10,392 nucleotides of DNA from Candidatus Zipacnadia bacterium. GTDB taxonomy: Bacteria > Armatimonadota > Zipacnadia > Zipacnadales > Zipacnadaceae. The notes beneath the pieces are model-generated. The model was not told where the DNA came from. It ran no database searches and saw only the letters and a list, made by a program, of their open reading frames with translations. The translations under genes were made by a program, and so were the position numbers. The stretch is taken from NCBI GenBank assembly GCA_029821515.1, contig JALGTD010000027.1:1-10392 (forward strand), written 5' to 3'. Below, in pieces: positions 1 to 6,932 of this stretch. Positions within the stretch are counted from its first letter, which is position 1, and each line of letters opens with the position of its first letter.

Positions 1-1749
1 CAGCAGTAGCTTAATCCACCGGCTAAACTGGTCCTCCCACCAGGTGTAGTGCAGGTCCTCGGGCGCCTGGCCGATTCGGTCCATCATCCCAAAGAGTGTA
101 TAGCTGACGTTGACCACCCAGCCCTCACCCAGGTGCGCCACCCGGTTGCTGGCCAGGCCCTTCAGATCAACGGAGGACTCAAGCGCAGGAAAGTCTAACC
201 GCTCCAGCTCCTTGAGAGCATCAGCCAGACGCGGCGGCGGTTCGCCCGCCCGCTTGGAGTTCACTATGATCAGGCCCATTCCTTTTTCCACGCGGTCGAG
301 CAGCGGCTTCCAGACATGTTCGGGAATCTGATCGTACTTCACCCGCACCAGCACAACCACATTATACTGCTTAGGCGACATAAGTAGTTCGTAGATCAGG
401 TCCACCTTGTCCAGGTTGAGATCGCCGCCGAAGACGTTGCTGCCCAGATAGGTGGTCTGGTAGGTGACCACATCCATCTTCATGTCCAGACGGCGCGAAA
501 TCTCCAGGATTTCGCGCGCCTGCGTGTTACCGCATACCCACAGCGTCCGCAACGGCTCACCCGCGAGCGGCGTAGCCCACGGGATCGGCGGCTGGTCGTG
601 AAACAGCCCGGGGGCCATATCCGCCACGCCCTCCGGCGGGACGAGTTTCTCGGGGACCGGCATCCGCCGCAGCGGCGCTGTCTCATCCGGCACGAAGTCA
701 GGGTCCGTGGTCAGTATCAGCACATCCGCCATGTGACCGCAGGCGCCCATTACAGTATAGGTCAGCGTGTGTTGTCCCTCCGTCAGCTCGACAGGCCCGG
801 CCTTCAACCATTCGAAGCGAAGTTTACCATCGCTGGTAAAGTCCGCCTTGCCCCGGCTGTCAAAGAACTCCTCACTGTCCCAGGCCAGCTTGAAGTAACC
901 CCCGTAATGCCCGTCTTCCCAGCCCCGCCACCAGACGAACCACGCGCCGGCCTGCGGCAGGTCGAACGCGTAGGAAAACGAGCTGTCCTGCTGGGTGTGG
1001 GCAGTCAGGTCGCGGCTGGGCGCATTCTCCCCGCGTGTCCAGGGAATCGCCAGCCAGCCACCCTCGTGGCGCCGGGTCCGCGAAAAGAGGTCCTCCACTT
1101 CCAGCCAGCCGTAGCCGTGGCCGTCGTGAAGCTCGATCTGTGGCCGCGGCGCCGTGCTCACCTCCAGCTTCAACCGCACCATGAACTCACCCGACTCGGG
1201 TACTGTCCCGCCCGGGTTGACGCTGCCAGGCACGAAGGTGTGCCCGCCGTCTCCGCTAGCGGCGCTGTGGCCCAGTGGCGAACTGTCGTCCACCGCCATG
1301 TAAAAATACCCGCCGGGCTTGTCCAGGGTAAAAGCGATCTCGTTATCGCCCAGTCGCAACACTTCCGGTGGGATCTCCACCTCATGCCAGCCGGCGGTGG
1401 CATACTCGATGAGGCTACCCCGGAGCACCTCCTGGTCATTCACCCGGATAAGCAGGTTATTCCATTCGATACCCTCAGCAGGTGCACCGTGCAGGCTGCG
1501 TGTGCCCACATGGTAAGGGTTAATCTTCATCAAGTACATGACCTGAGCACTGCGCATCTCCTCGGGCTCGTACTCGACTGAGAGGACCTTCTTCAGGACG
1601 CCCGTCGGGCTGCTCACTTGCCCGCGCGTCCCGTCCATCTCACCATCGTCCTCCCGAATCACCACGATCCTCTCCCCTAACGCCCAGGTTGCGTGCACAC
1701 CAACCAGCAGCGCACACAAACCAACAAGAACCGTCAGCCATCGCATCAT
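1..1749 (-). CDS. Secreted multidomain protein: carbohydrate-binding-like beta domains plus glutamine-amidotransferase-like domain (3' end off window)
   Basis: The frame is open for 583 codons from an ATG-ATG pair and leaves the window without a stop, so the C-terminus is missing. GGAGG lies 5 nt before the start. Residues 1-24 form a Sec signal peptide (hydrophobic LTVLVGLCALLVGV core, cleavage probably after ATWA), so the product is exported. Residues about 45-195 look like a beta-sandwich (WNNLLIRVND, GWHEVEIPPEVLRLGDNEI, GYFYMAVDDS). Residues about 210-355 resemble a second carbohydrate-binding-type module: aromatic-rich WFVWWRGWEDG, then WLKAGPVELTEGQHTL and a closing ADVLILTTDPDFVP. Residues about 400-500 have alternating strands and helices ending in a VEKGMGLIIVN turn, like the GATase-like or beta-galactosidase-trimerisation fold. 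No catalytic residues are recognisable. Such architectures are common in polysaccharide-handling proteins of MAG lineages. I see the domains by pattern only; the enzymatic role is unknown. Confidence 0.85.
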   Translation of the reverse strand, partial: MMRWLTVLVGLCALLVGVHATWALGERIVVIREDDGEMDGTRGQVSSPTGVLKKVLSVEYEPEEMRSAQVMYLMKINPYHVGTRSLHGAPAEGIEWNNLLIRVNDQEVLRGSLIEYATAGWHEVEIPPEVLRLGDNEIAFTLDKPGGYFYMAVDDSSPLGHSAASGDGGHTFVPGSVNPGGTVPESGEFMVRLKLEVSTAPRPQIELHDGHGYGWLEVEDLFSRTRRHEGGWLAIPWTRGENAPSRDLTAHTQQDSSFSYAFDLPQAGAWFVWWRGWEDGHYGGYFKLAWDSEEFFDSRGKADFTSDGKLRFEWLKAGPVELTEGQHTLTYTVMGACGHMADVLILTTDPDFVPDETAPLRRMPVPEKLVPPEGVADMAPGLFHDQPPIPWATPLAGEPLRTLWVCGNTQAREILEISRRLDMKMDVVTYQTTYLGSNVFGGDLNLDKVDLIYELLMSPKQYNVVVLVRVKYDQIPEHVWKPLLDRVEKGMGLIIVNSKRAGEPPPRLADALKELERLDFPALESSVDLKGLASNRVAHLGEGWVVNVSYTLFGMMDRIGQAPEDLHYTWWEDQFSRWIKLLL

Positions 1750-2159
1750 GATTGCCTCCGATACCGATTCAAATTCATCTCTGCTTGAGCTTTCTTATGT
1801 TGCTTGTGACCTTCTTTGATGAGCGTATCAATTCCTGGCCTGCCCCCATTAGTGGTACCACCTGCTATGTCAGTCCCAGGGCCGCTACAGCCTCGGGGCC
1901 GGTGGTCGATAGTTCAGTGCGCTGTGTAGTCGGACTGCATCGTAATACTTTCGCCGTCGTTGCGCAAATACCTACACCTCCGGTAGCTGCCCAATTTGCT
2001 AATGATCTGCTGTGGCGTGTCCTTGTTCCGACCGTTTGTACCACCCTCCTTTAAGTGTAAATGAGCCCAATAGTAAATGTCAAACATTAAGGGTGGATTC
2101 GTTTTGAGGCCAAGCTCATCCCTGTGCTACTCTCGGGACCAACTGATGGAGGAAGCAGG
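1750..2159. other. Intergenic region upstream of the divergent secreted-protein gene and small ORF
   Basis: These 410 bases separate the leftward secreted-protein gene from the rightward small gene at 2160. A 100-codon open frame crosses part of it from a TTG with no ribosome-binding site; its protein resembles nothing I know, so I do not call it. The stretch holds the leftward gene's ribosome-binding site (GGAGG on the minus strand, about 1755-1759) and a perfect GTGGTACCAC palindrome. It also holds the half-site GTACCACC at 2038-2045, identical to 1855-1862. No convincing sigma-70 promoter pair stands out in either direction. Confidence 0.5.
1852..1861. promoter_or_regulatory. Palindromic putative operator GTGGTACCAC
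   Basis: This is a perfect 10-bp palindrome about 100 bp upstream of the secreted-protein start. A -35-like CTGACA reads leftward at 1868-1873, 6 bp from the palindrome, but no matching -10 is clear. The central octamer TGGTACCA recurs in the palindrome at 10241-10252. Symmetric TGGT-ACCA cores are typical of GntR/FadR-type and some LacI-type regulator sites. No such regulator gene is in the window, so the assignment is inference. Confidence 0.4.
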
Positions 2160-2375
2160 ATGAGCGAGAAGAGACCTGTCTGGAAGAGGAAATACCCAAC
2201 ACTCGGCTTTAAGAACGGCTTTGGCGCTCTGTATCGGGTCAAGATGCACAAGCACCTGCGGACGTCGCGTTCCGTTCGCACCAGCACTGGCCCCGGTCAA
2301 ATTCATTGGCCAATGACCCGCGATGTAGAAGCAGCGATCCTGAATCTACAAGACGCCCGACTGAAAAGGTGGTAA
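2160..2375 (+). CDS. Small basic hypothetical protein (71 aa)
   Basis: I do not recognise this protein. The ATG at 2160 is chosen because GGAGGAAG lies just upstream at normal spacing; the same frame extends 12 codons further upstream without a better site. The product is strongly basic (many Lys and Arg, for example KRPVWKRKYPT and RVKMHKHLRTSRSVR), with no signal peptide, membrane segment or Cys pairs. Its last third (RDVEAAILNLQDARLKRW) could form one amphipathic helix. It lies 131 bp upstream of the truncated gas-vesicle-type gene on the same strand and might be part of the same decayed locus. A nucleic-acid-binding role would fit the charge but is speculation. It could also be non-coding. 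Confidence 0.45.
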   Translation: MSEKRPVWKRKYPTLGFKNGFGALYRVKMHKHLRTSRSVRTSTGPGQIHWPMTRDVEAAILNLQDARLKRW

Positions 2376-2506
2376 CGTCGGCACGAAGAGTGGCGGGTTG
2401 GTTGAGCTAAACGTTGGGGGAGGGAAGAGCAAGAATTCTGCGAAGATTTTTGTAGTGTTGGCGGGCAAGTTGGTTGGCCTGCTGCAGACCAGAGGAAAGG
2501 TACACA

Positions 2507-2860
2507 ATGACCAGACGAAAGCAAGCAGCAGAGAAAGGCGATGGCAAAGAGGTAGCGACCCTTGACTTCGGTCTGGGCGGATTTCTGGATCTGATCTCCA
2601 ATATGGTCGAAATGGGCGAGTCGAAGGCCACTCGCACCAGTGAGTTCAATGTCAAGGGACTGGGTGATAAAGCCCGGGGCATCTACGGTTTCACCGTCCG
2701 CACTGGAATCGGCGGTGCTCCCCAGGTAGAACACTTTGGTAACGTGCAGACCACCGAAGAAGGACCCGTGGTCGCCGAAGTGCGCGAACCTCTGGTGGAT
2801 CTGTTCGATGAGGCCGAGGAGATTATAGTCACAATCGAACTGCCCGGCGTGGCTCGATGA
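2507..2860 (+). pseudogene. Truncated gas-vesicle-associated Hsp20 protein (GvpH-like)
   Basis: The ATG at 2507 follows AGGAAAGG with 6 nt spacing, giving 117 residues. Residues 1-50 are a charged and hydrophobic leader (FGLGGFLDLISNMVEMG). Residues 59-80 carry the pattern YGFTVRTGIGGAPQVEHFGN. Residues 90-114 match the entry to an alpha-crystallin domain: an EVREPLVDLFDEAEE segment, then an IIVTIELPGV strand. This combination is typical of the Hsp20-family proteins of gas-vesicle clusters, usually called GvpH, which act as chaperones for vesicle assembly. The protein ends three residues after ELPGV, so almost the whole beta-sandwich (strands and the conserved A-x-x-x-G-x-L motif) is missing. 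The next bases do not encode the missing part in any frame, so this is not a simple frameshift. No other gvp gene is present. I call it a pseudogene produced by deletion, although a short protein could still be made. Confidence 0.65.
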
Positions 2861-2948
2861 GCTGGACCCCTCGCGGGACCTGGACGAGGTGCGCAGCGAG
2901 TCAGTGCGCTGGATCAAGCGCTTGCTCACCCACCTCAGCCCACAGTAG
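2850..2948 (+). pseudogene. C-terminal remnant of an unidentified gene abutting the GvpH-like fragment
   Basis: In the frame shifted relative to the GvpH-like gene, a clean acidic and amphipathic tail reads WLDELDPSRDLDEVRS, continues through ESVRWIKRLLTHLSPQ and ends at TAG (2946-2948). There is no start codon and the frame is blocked by a stop at 2826-2828. The composition is protein-like (alternating acidic and basic helix residues), unlike the neighbouring frames. The most economical explanation is that a deletion fused the 5' part of the GvpH-like gene to the 3' end of a downstream gene, with the join near 2850. I cannot name the source gene; a gas-vesicle accessory gene is possible. It could also be chance. 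Confidence 0.35.
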
Positions 2949-3154
2949 CAACGAGGTCTCTCTATCCGTCGGCGTCTGAAGAAACCCAGAGGGGATCGTG
3001 TCTGCTATCGCCTAAAAACTGTCATACTTGTTCAATTCGGGGCAGAATCCTCGTCAGACGTCTTCTAATCTCAGGTCGTGTTAGCCAAGTGATCCGCAGC
3101 AGCAGGAATCAGTACAGGAAACAGAGAATGCCGCTGAAAGCCAAATGGAGAATA

Positions 3155-3183
3155 TTGCATAAACAAAGGACATTTGCTACAAT
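3155..3183 (+). promoter_or_regulatory. Sigma-70-type promoter of the MarR gene
   Basis: TTGCAT at 3155-3160 and TACAAT at 3178-3183 are separated by exactly 17 bp. The -10 box matches the consensus at 5 of 6 positions; the -35 box is weaker (TTG conserved). Transcription would start near 3190, inside or just before the palindrome at 3200-3213, and read into the regulator and probably the pump genes behind it. Confidence 0.55.
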
Positions 3184-3199
3184 AGTGGCACGCGCAACC

Positions 3200-3213
3200 G
3201 TTGTATCTACAAC
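3200..3213. promoter_or_regulatory. Putative MarR-family operator GTTGTA-TC-TACAAC
   Basis: Two perfect 6-bp inverted arms flank a 2-bp centre. The site lies 16 bp downstream of the -10 box and ends just before the ribosome-binding site. MarR proteins commonly bind short palindromes of the TTGTA/TACAA kind (OhrR-type sites are an example) that overlap their own promoter, so autorepression is the natural reading. No second copy was found in front of the pump genes at 3769-3871. Confidence 0.5.
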
Positions 3214-3231
3214 TCAAAGGTATACCATCGA

Positions 3232-3768
3232 TTGGTGGTGAGCTTTGTGGGTATTGATCATGAGCAAAGATCGACAGGACAATGCCTTGAGATGATGCAT
3301 CGCCTTGGGATGATGCATCGATTTGCGCGAAAATACTTCGGAGCGCAGATGGAACGTCTGGGCTTGCCCCGCGTAGCCTTTCCGTTGTTCCTGTGCCTGC
3401 TACAGCAGGATGACCTCAGTCAAGACGATCTGGCGAGGGAGGCCGGTGTTGATAAGGCCACGGTCACGCGACACGTCGATGAACTTGAAAAAGCCGGCTT
3501 GGCTATCCGCACCGTTGACAGGAAGGATCGGCGCATTAGGCGCGTGCGGGTCACGGACAAGGCACGCGAATTGGCCCCGATTATACATAGTACTGTCCGT
3601 GCGTGGCACGACAAGCTGTTATCTGGCTTTACGACCGAAGAAAGGTACGCCGTGTTTGGGTTTCTGCGACGCATAGCGGAAAATACCCGGCAACACTGGG
3701 AAGAGATAGATGAGGAACCTGAAGATAATCTGCACCAGGAGAATCGTAATCCGGAAGCTGATTTCTGA
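3232..3768 (+). CDS. MarR-family transcriptional regulator
   Basis: This is a cytoplasmic dimeric DNA-binding regulator, probably controlling itself and the efflux genes behind it. The winged helix is clear at residues 62-108: LSQDDLAREAGVDKATVTRH is the helix-turn-helix, followed by DELEKAGLAIR, the DRKDRR wing signature and RVRVTDKA. Residues 20-45 and 112-156 are the helical dimerisation arms. The C-terminus (EEIDEEPEDNLHQEN) is an acidic tail. The length of 178 aa is slightly above the usual 140-160. Start choice is uncertain: TTG at 3232 has AAAGG 11 nt upstream; GTG at 3235 or 3238, or ATG at 3292 or 3295, would shorten the N-terminus and still keep the core. The first helix carries an 18-bp tandem duplication (MMHRLG-MMHR). 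The TolC-like gene follows after about 100 bp on the same strand. The ligand is unknown. Confidence 0.88.
   Translation: MVVSFVGIDHEQRSTGQCLEMMHRLGMMHRFARKYFGAQMERLGLPRVAFPLFLCLLQQDDLSQDDLAREAGVDKATVTRHVDELEKAGLAIRTVDRKDRRIRRVRVTDKARELAPIIHSTVRAWHDKLLSGFTTEERYAVFGFLRRIAENTRQHWEEIDEEPEDNLHQENRNPEADF
3285..3320 (+). repeat. 18-bp tandem duplication inside the MarR gene
   Basis: CCTTGAGATGATGCATCG (3285-3302) is followed directly by CCTTGGGATGATGCATCG (3303-3320), with 17 of 18 bases identical. It is in frame and adds six residues, giving LEMMHR then LGMMHR in the first helix. It also doubles the ATG-ATG pair that could serve as an internal start. Confidence 0.85.
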
Positions 3769-3871
3769 ACTAACGAACCAATCGTGCGCACAAGACGTCT
3801 GACCAAATGGTTACACACGCAACTGACACGAAAGAGTAGGCTGGTGGTTAGTTATGCTGGATAGGCATTTA

Positions 3872-5185
3872 ATGACGAAGAGACGCCTTGCCATACCCTT
3901 GCTGATTCTTCTCGCCTTGTGCCTGTGCGCGAGCGCGTGGGCACAGGATGAACTACCGCGCCCATTGACACTGGCGGATGCCTTTCGGGTTGCCCTGGAG
4001 CGCAACCCCTCGGTGGCTGCGGCGGAAAGCGATCTTGCCGGGCGCCGGGCGAGTCTTGACGCCCAGAAAGCGCGTCGCCAGCCAACGCTGAGCGCTGGCT
4101 GGAACTGGCAGACACAGCAGTCTCTGCTCCACGGCCGCACGACGAGCCGGGACCTGTCATTGACCCTCAACCAAACCTTCTACGAATCCGGTCTCAACAA
4201 GTCTATTGGGGCGGCTGGTCAGCAGGTTCAGGCCAGCGAGGCTAGCCTGGAGGACAGCCGCAGGCAGCTTCTGAAGCAGGTCGCAACTACTTATCATACA
4301 ATCCTGGCTGACCAAGAAATGGCACGGGTGGCTGACGATGCAGTCAGCGCCGCACAGCAACACCTGGAATTGGTTAATGCCCGCATTGAGGCAGGCAGCG
4401 CTGCGCCGGTTGATCGGCTGAGTGTGGAAGCTGAACTGGCGGATGCACACTATGAATCGGTGCAGACAGTGAACGCTGTCTGGCAGGCAATTGCACAGCT
4501 GCAGGCGTTACTCGCACTCCCCCCTATCACCGTGCCGATGCTCGGGGAAGCTGCCGAGATAGACTACGGCCAGGGCAAACTGGAGAGTTGGATTGATGAA
4601 GCACTCGCTCAGCGTCCTGATATCGTAGCCCGGCAGCATCAGGTGCGGGCAGCGGAACTGAACGTTGAGCAGACAAAGATCGCAACTGGGATGAGCTTTA
4701 GTGTAGTGGGTGCGGCGGGCTATGGGCAGTACACGGACACCAGTGGCGAAAGCTGGTCGGTCGGAGCTGGCGTTAGCTTCCCTCTGCACGACCGCCAGGC
4801 CCAAGCCGAGGTGGAGCAAGCCCGGGCAAGTCTGGAGGCAGCACGTCAGCAGTTCTCTGAACTCAAGCTGACCGTAACGCGGGAGGTCTCCCAGGCTTGG
4901 TATGCCCTGCGCGATGCCTCACAGCGTGTCGTCGCAGCGCAGGCGTCAGTGGAGGCGGCACGGGCAAATCTCGACTCAACCCAGGAGCAATATGCGACGG
5001 GCGTGACTGATATCGTTGCAGTGACCGACGCGGAGCTGAACTGGCGCCGCGCCCGAGGCCAGCTTGTTCAAGCACGGTACGACCGTAACGTCGCATACTA
5101 TAACCTGCTGGCTGGGTCCGGCCGGCTGCTGACCAAGTCGGATGCTACGGCCCCCCCCGAACAGGAAGAGACGGTGATTGAATAA
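3872..5185 (+). CDS. TolC-family outer-membrane efflux protein
   Basis: This is the outer-membrane channel of a tripartite export system. I prefer the ATG at 3872 because GGATAGG lies 6 nt upstream and the product then starts directly with a signal peptide (MTKRRLAIPLLILLALCLC, cleavage after ASAWA). An in-frame ATG at 3854 would add six residues with no better ribosome-binding site. The mature part has the two-fold OEP (PF02321-type) layout: LTLADAFRVALERNPSVAAAESDL opens repeat one and ESWIDEALAQRPDIVARQHQV opens repeat two. Each is followed by beta-barrel segments (LSAGWNWQTQQ; FSVVGAAGYGQYTD and SVGAGVSFPLHDRQ) and long Ala/Gln-rich helices. The closing YNVAYYNL-type helix before LLAGSGRLL is typical. 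The length of 437 aa is normal. There is no lipobox Cys. The stop overlaps the next start by one base (TAATG), so the adaptor gene is translationally coupled. Confidence 0.93.
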   Translation: MTKRRLAIPLLILLALCLCASAWAQDELPRPLTLADAFRVALERNPSVAAAESDLAGRRASLDAQKARRQPTLSAGWNWQTQQSLLHGRTTSRDLSLTLNQTFYESGLNKSIGAAGQQVQASEASLEDSRRQLLKQVATTYHTILADQEMARVADDAVSAAQQHLELVNARIEAGSAAPVDRLSVEAELADAHYESVQTVNAVWQAIAQLQALLALPPITVPMLGEAAEIDYGQGKLESWIDEALAQRPDIVARQHQVRAAELNVEQTKIATGMSFSVVGAAGYGQYTDTSGESWSVGAGVSFPLHDRQAQAEVEQARASLEAARQQFSELKLTVTREVSQAWYALRDASQRVVAAQASVEAARANLDSTQEQYATGVTDIVAVTDAELNWRRARGQLVQARYDRNVAYYNLLAGSGRLLTKSDATAPPEQEETVIE

Positions 5186-6900
5186 TGAAACGCTGGATAG
5201 CAATAGCTATTATCGTGGTAGTGATAGTCGGCGCGAGATGGTGGTATCTGCGTAGCCGCCAGAACGGTGGACAGGAGGAGGCGCTGCCCACGGCTACGGT
5301 CGAACGGGGGGACCTGCGGGTCACGGTGGCCGCTACCGGTGTGCTGGAGCCGCTGACCACCGTCGAGGTTAAGTCGCGTACCGGCGGGGAGATCGAGAAA
5401 CTGTACGTGGAGGCCGGTGACTACGTGAAGGCCGGCGATGTGATCGCCCAGCTTGATCCCACTGAGCTGCAGGGGAATGTCGAGCAAGCACAGGCGACGG
5501 TTGATGCCGCCGTGGCCAGAGTAAAACAGACTCGTTACTCCTCGCAGGTCCAGCAAGAACAGACACGCACACAGATTCAGGAAACACAAGCCTCTCTGGA
5601 GATGACTCGGGCCCGACTCAGGCAAGCCCAGTCGCAACTTGAGGAAACCCGCGAAAACACCAAACAAAGCGTCATCCAGACGCAGGCGAGGCTGGAGTCG
5701 GCCCGAGCCAGTTTGGCTGAAGCCAAGGTCCAGGAGCAGATACAGCCAGAGCTAACCAGGGCCGATATCAGCCAGGCTAAGGCGCACATCAGCGAGGTCC
5801 AGGCCACGCTGGACAACGCGGAAGCTGAATTGCAGCGCCAGGAACGGCTGCTGGAGAAGGGCTTTGTCTCCCAGCAGGATGTAGACAACGCCCGGCGCAG
5901 CTACCGTACCGCTCAGGCGCAATTAGAGCAAGCCAAAACCAGTCTCCAGACGGCTCAGACGCAGCAGGTGCAGATTCAGGTGCGCCAGCGCCAGCGCGAG
6001 TCAGCCGAGGCGGCACTGGCCGAAGCCGAAGCTGCACTGGCCACGGCTAAGACGAGTGAGAAGACACAAGTTCAGGTGCGCACCGACGAGGTCGAGGCCT
6101 CGCGCCTGGCAGTTAAGCAGGCCGAAGCTGCACTGACACGAACGAAGGCAGGGACGCTGACCGACTCGGCCAAGATCCAGGATATCGTGGCCGCCACCGC
6201 CGATCGCAGGAAGGCGCAGTCCAGTCTGGACGACGTGCAGTACAACTTTGAGCATACCACAGTCGTCGCACCTCGTGACGGAGTAGTGCTCCAGAAACAT
6301 GTAGAGGAAGGCACAGTGATCCCAGCAGGGACTGCCGCCCTATCGCAAGGCACTGCCATCGTGACCATCGCCGACATCACTGAGATGTACGTGATGACCG
6401 ATGTGGACGAGGTGGATATCTCGCGAGTTAAGATCGGTCAGCCCGTGGACATTAGCGTGGAGACGCTCACTAATGTGAAGATCATCGGACGCGTGGATAA
6501 GCTGTATCCTCAGGGGCAGGAGAAGGAGAACGTCATCTACTTCCCCGTGCGGATCAAGGTCCTTGACTTGCACTCAGAACTGCGGCCGGGAATGACTGCG
6601 GACGTGACCATCCTCACCGCCGAGCGCAAAGATGTGCTCTTGGTGCCCGACTCGGCAATTGATCGCTCCGCCGGAGAGCCCTCTGTACTACTGCTCTCCG
6701 CGCCGGGCGGCGAGTCACACAGCCGTAAGGTAATGGTCGGAGTGACCAATTATGAACAGACTGAAATCATTAGCGGCCTGCAAGAAGGCGACACGCTTGT
6801 ATTACCCTCGGGTGCGCCAGAAGCCCAGCAGGGCGGTGCCAGTGAAGGAGGAGGCCGCCAGGGCCTACGCCCGCCCATGATGAGACCTCGGCCTCGGTAA
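5185..6900 (+). CDS. Periplasmic adaptor (HlyD/MacA-type membrane fusion protein) with an extra-long hairpin
   Basis: This inner-membrane-anchored adaptor should link the ABC transporter to the TolC-like channel. Residues 4-20 are one uncleaved transmembrane helix. Residues 40-95 are the first half of the lipoyl domain (GVLEPLTTVEVKSRTGGEIEKL, then DYVKAGDVIAQLD). Residues about 95-350 are a Gln/Ala/Glu-rich coiled coil. Residues 355-400 are the second lipoyl half (TVVAPRDGVVLQKHVEEGTVI). Residues 400-480 are the beta-barrel with the family GQPVDISVET and LRPGMTADVTI segments, and 480-545 the membrane-proximal domain (VLLVPDSAIDR; GLQEGDTLVL). The RLS tip motif that docks onto TolC is present exactly: R218-x3-L222-x6-S229. 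At 571 aa it is about 200 residues longer than E. coli MacA, almost all of it coil. The tail (after 545) is a Gly/Gln/Pro/Arg low-complexity stretch. It sits between the channel and ATPase genes, the classic order. Confidence 0.93.
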   Translation: MKRWIAIAIIVVVIVGARWWYLRSRQNGGQEEALPTATVERGDLRVTVAATGVLEPLTTVEVKSRTGGEIEKLYVEAGDYVKAGDVIAQLDPTELQGNVEQAQATVDAAVARVKQTRYSSQVQQEQTRTQIQETQASLEMTRARLRQAQSQLEETRENTKQSVIQTQARLESARASLAEAKVQEQIQPELTRADISQAKAHISEVQATLDNAEAELQRQERLLEKGFVSQQDVDNARRSYRTAQAQLEQAKTSLQTAQTQQVQIQVRQRQRESAEAALAEAEAALATAKTSEKTQVQVRTDEVEASRLAVKQAEAALTRTKAGTLTDSAKIQDIVAATADRRKAQSSLDDVQYNFEHTTVVAPRDGVVLQKHVEEGTVIPAGTAALSQGTAIVTIADITEMYVMTDVDEVDISRVKIGQPVDISVETLTNVKIIGRVDKLYPQGQEKENVIYFPVRIKVLDLHSELRPGMTADVTILTAERKDVLLVPDSAIDRSAGEPSVLLLSAPGGESHSRKVMVGVTNYEQTEIISGLQEGDTLVLPSGAPEAQQGGASEGGGRQGLRPPMMRPRPR

Positions 6901-6932
6901 GGGCGGCCAGCCGGACGGACAGGAGAACGCAC

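Larger units (their letters stand above)
2949..3231. other. Intergenic region upstream of the MarR-family gene
   Basis: No gene is visible. The left half (2949-3130) has a short AGACGTCT palindrome at 3057-3064 and nothing else I can interpret. The right half holds the promoter and operator described separately and AAAGG at 3216-3220, the probable ribosome-binding site of the regulator. The region is more AT-rich than the flanking genes, as expected for a promoter. Confidence 0.5.

Noticed and set aside
598..1581. A 327-codon plus-strand open frame
   Set aside because: It is antisense to the clean 583-codon secreted-protein frame, which has a signal peptide, a ribosome-binding site and domain-like sequence. 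The plus frame gives an unstructured Arg/Pro/His-rich product.
2031..2050. Minus-strand AGGGTGGTAC resembling a T-box antiterminator core
   Set aside because: The match breaks after ten bases, there is no tRNA-pairing stem or terminator around it, and the downstream gene is a secreted protein, not an aminoacyl-tRNA synthetase or amino-acid gene.
1752..2054. A 100-codon plus-strand open frame
   Set aside because: It starts at a TTG without a ribosome-binding site, has no recognisable motif, and covers the upstream region of the leftward gene.
2303..2929. A 208-codon minus-strand open frame
   Set aside because: It is antisense to the GvpH-like gene, whose protein has clear family features; the antisense product has none.
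2840..2950. A simple frameshift within an intact Hsp20 gene
   Set aside because: None of the three frames after 2850 encodes the rest of an alpha-crystallin domain.
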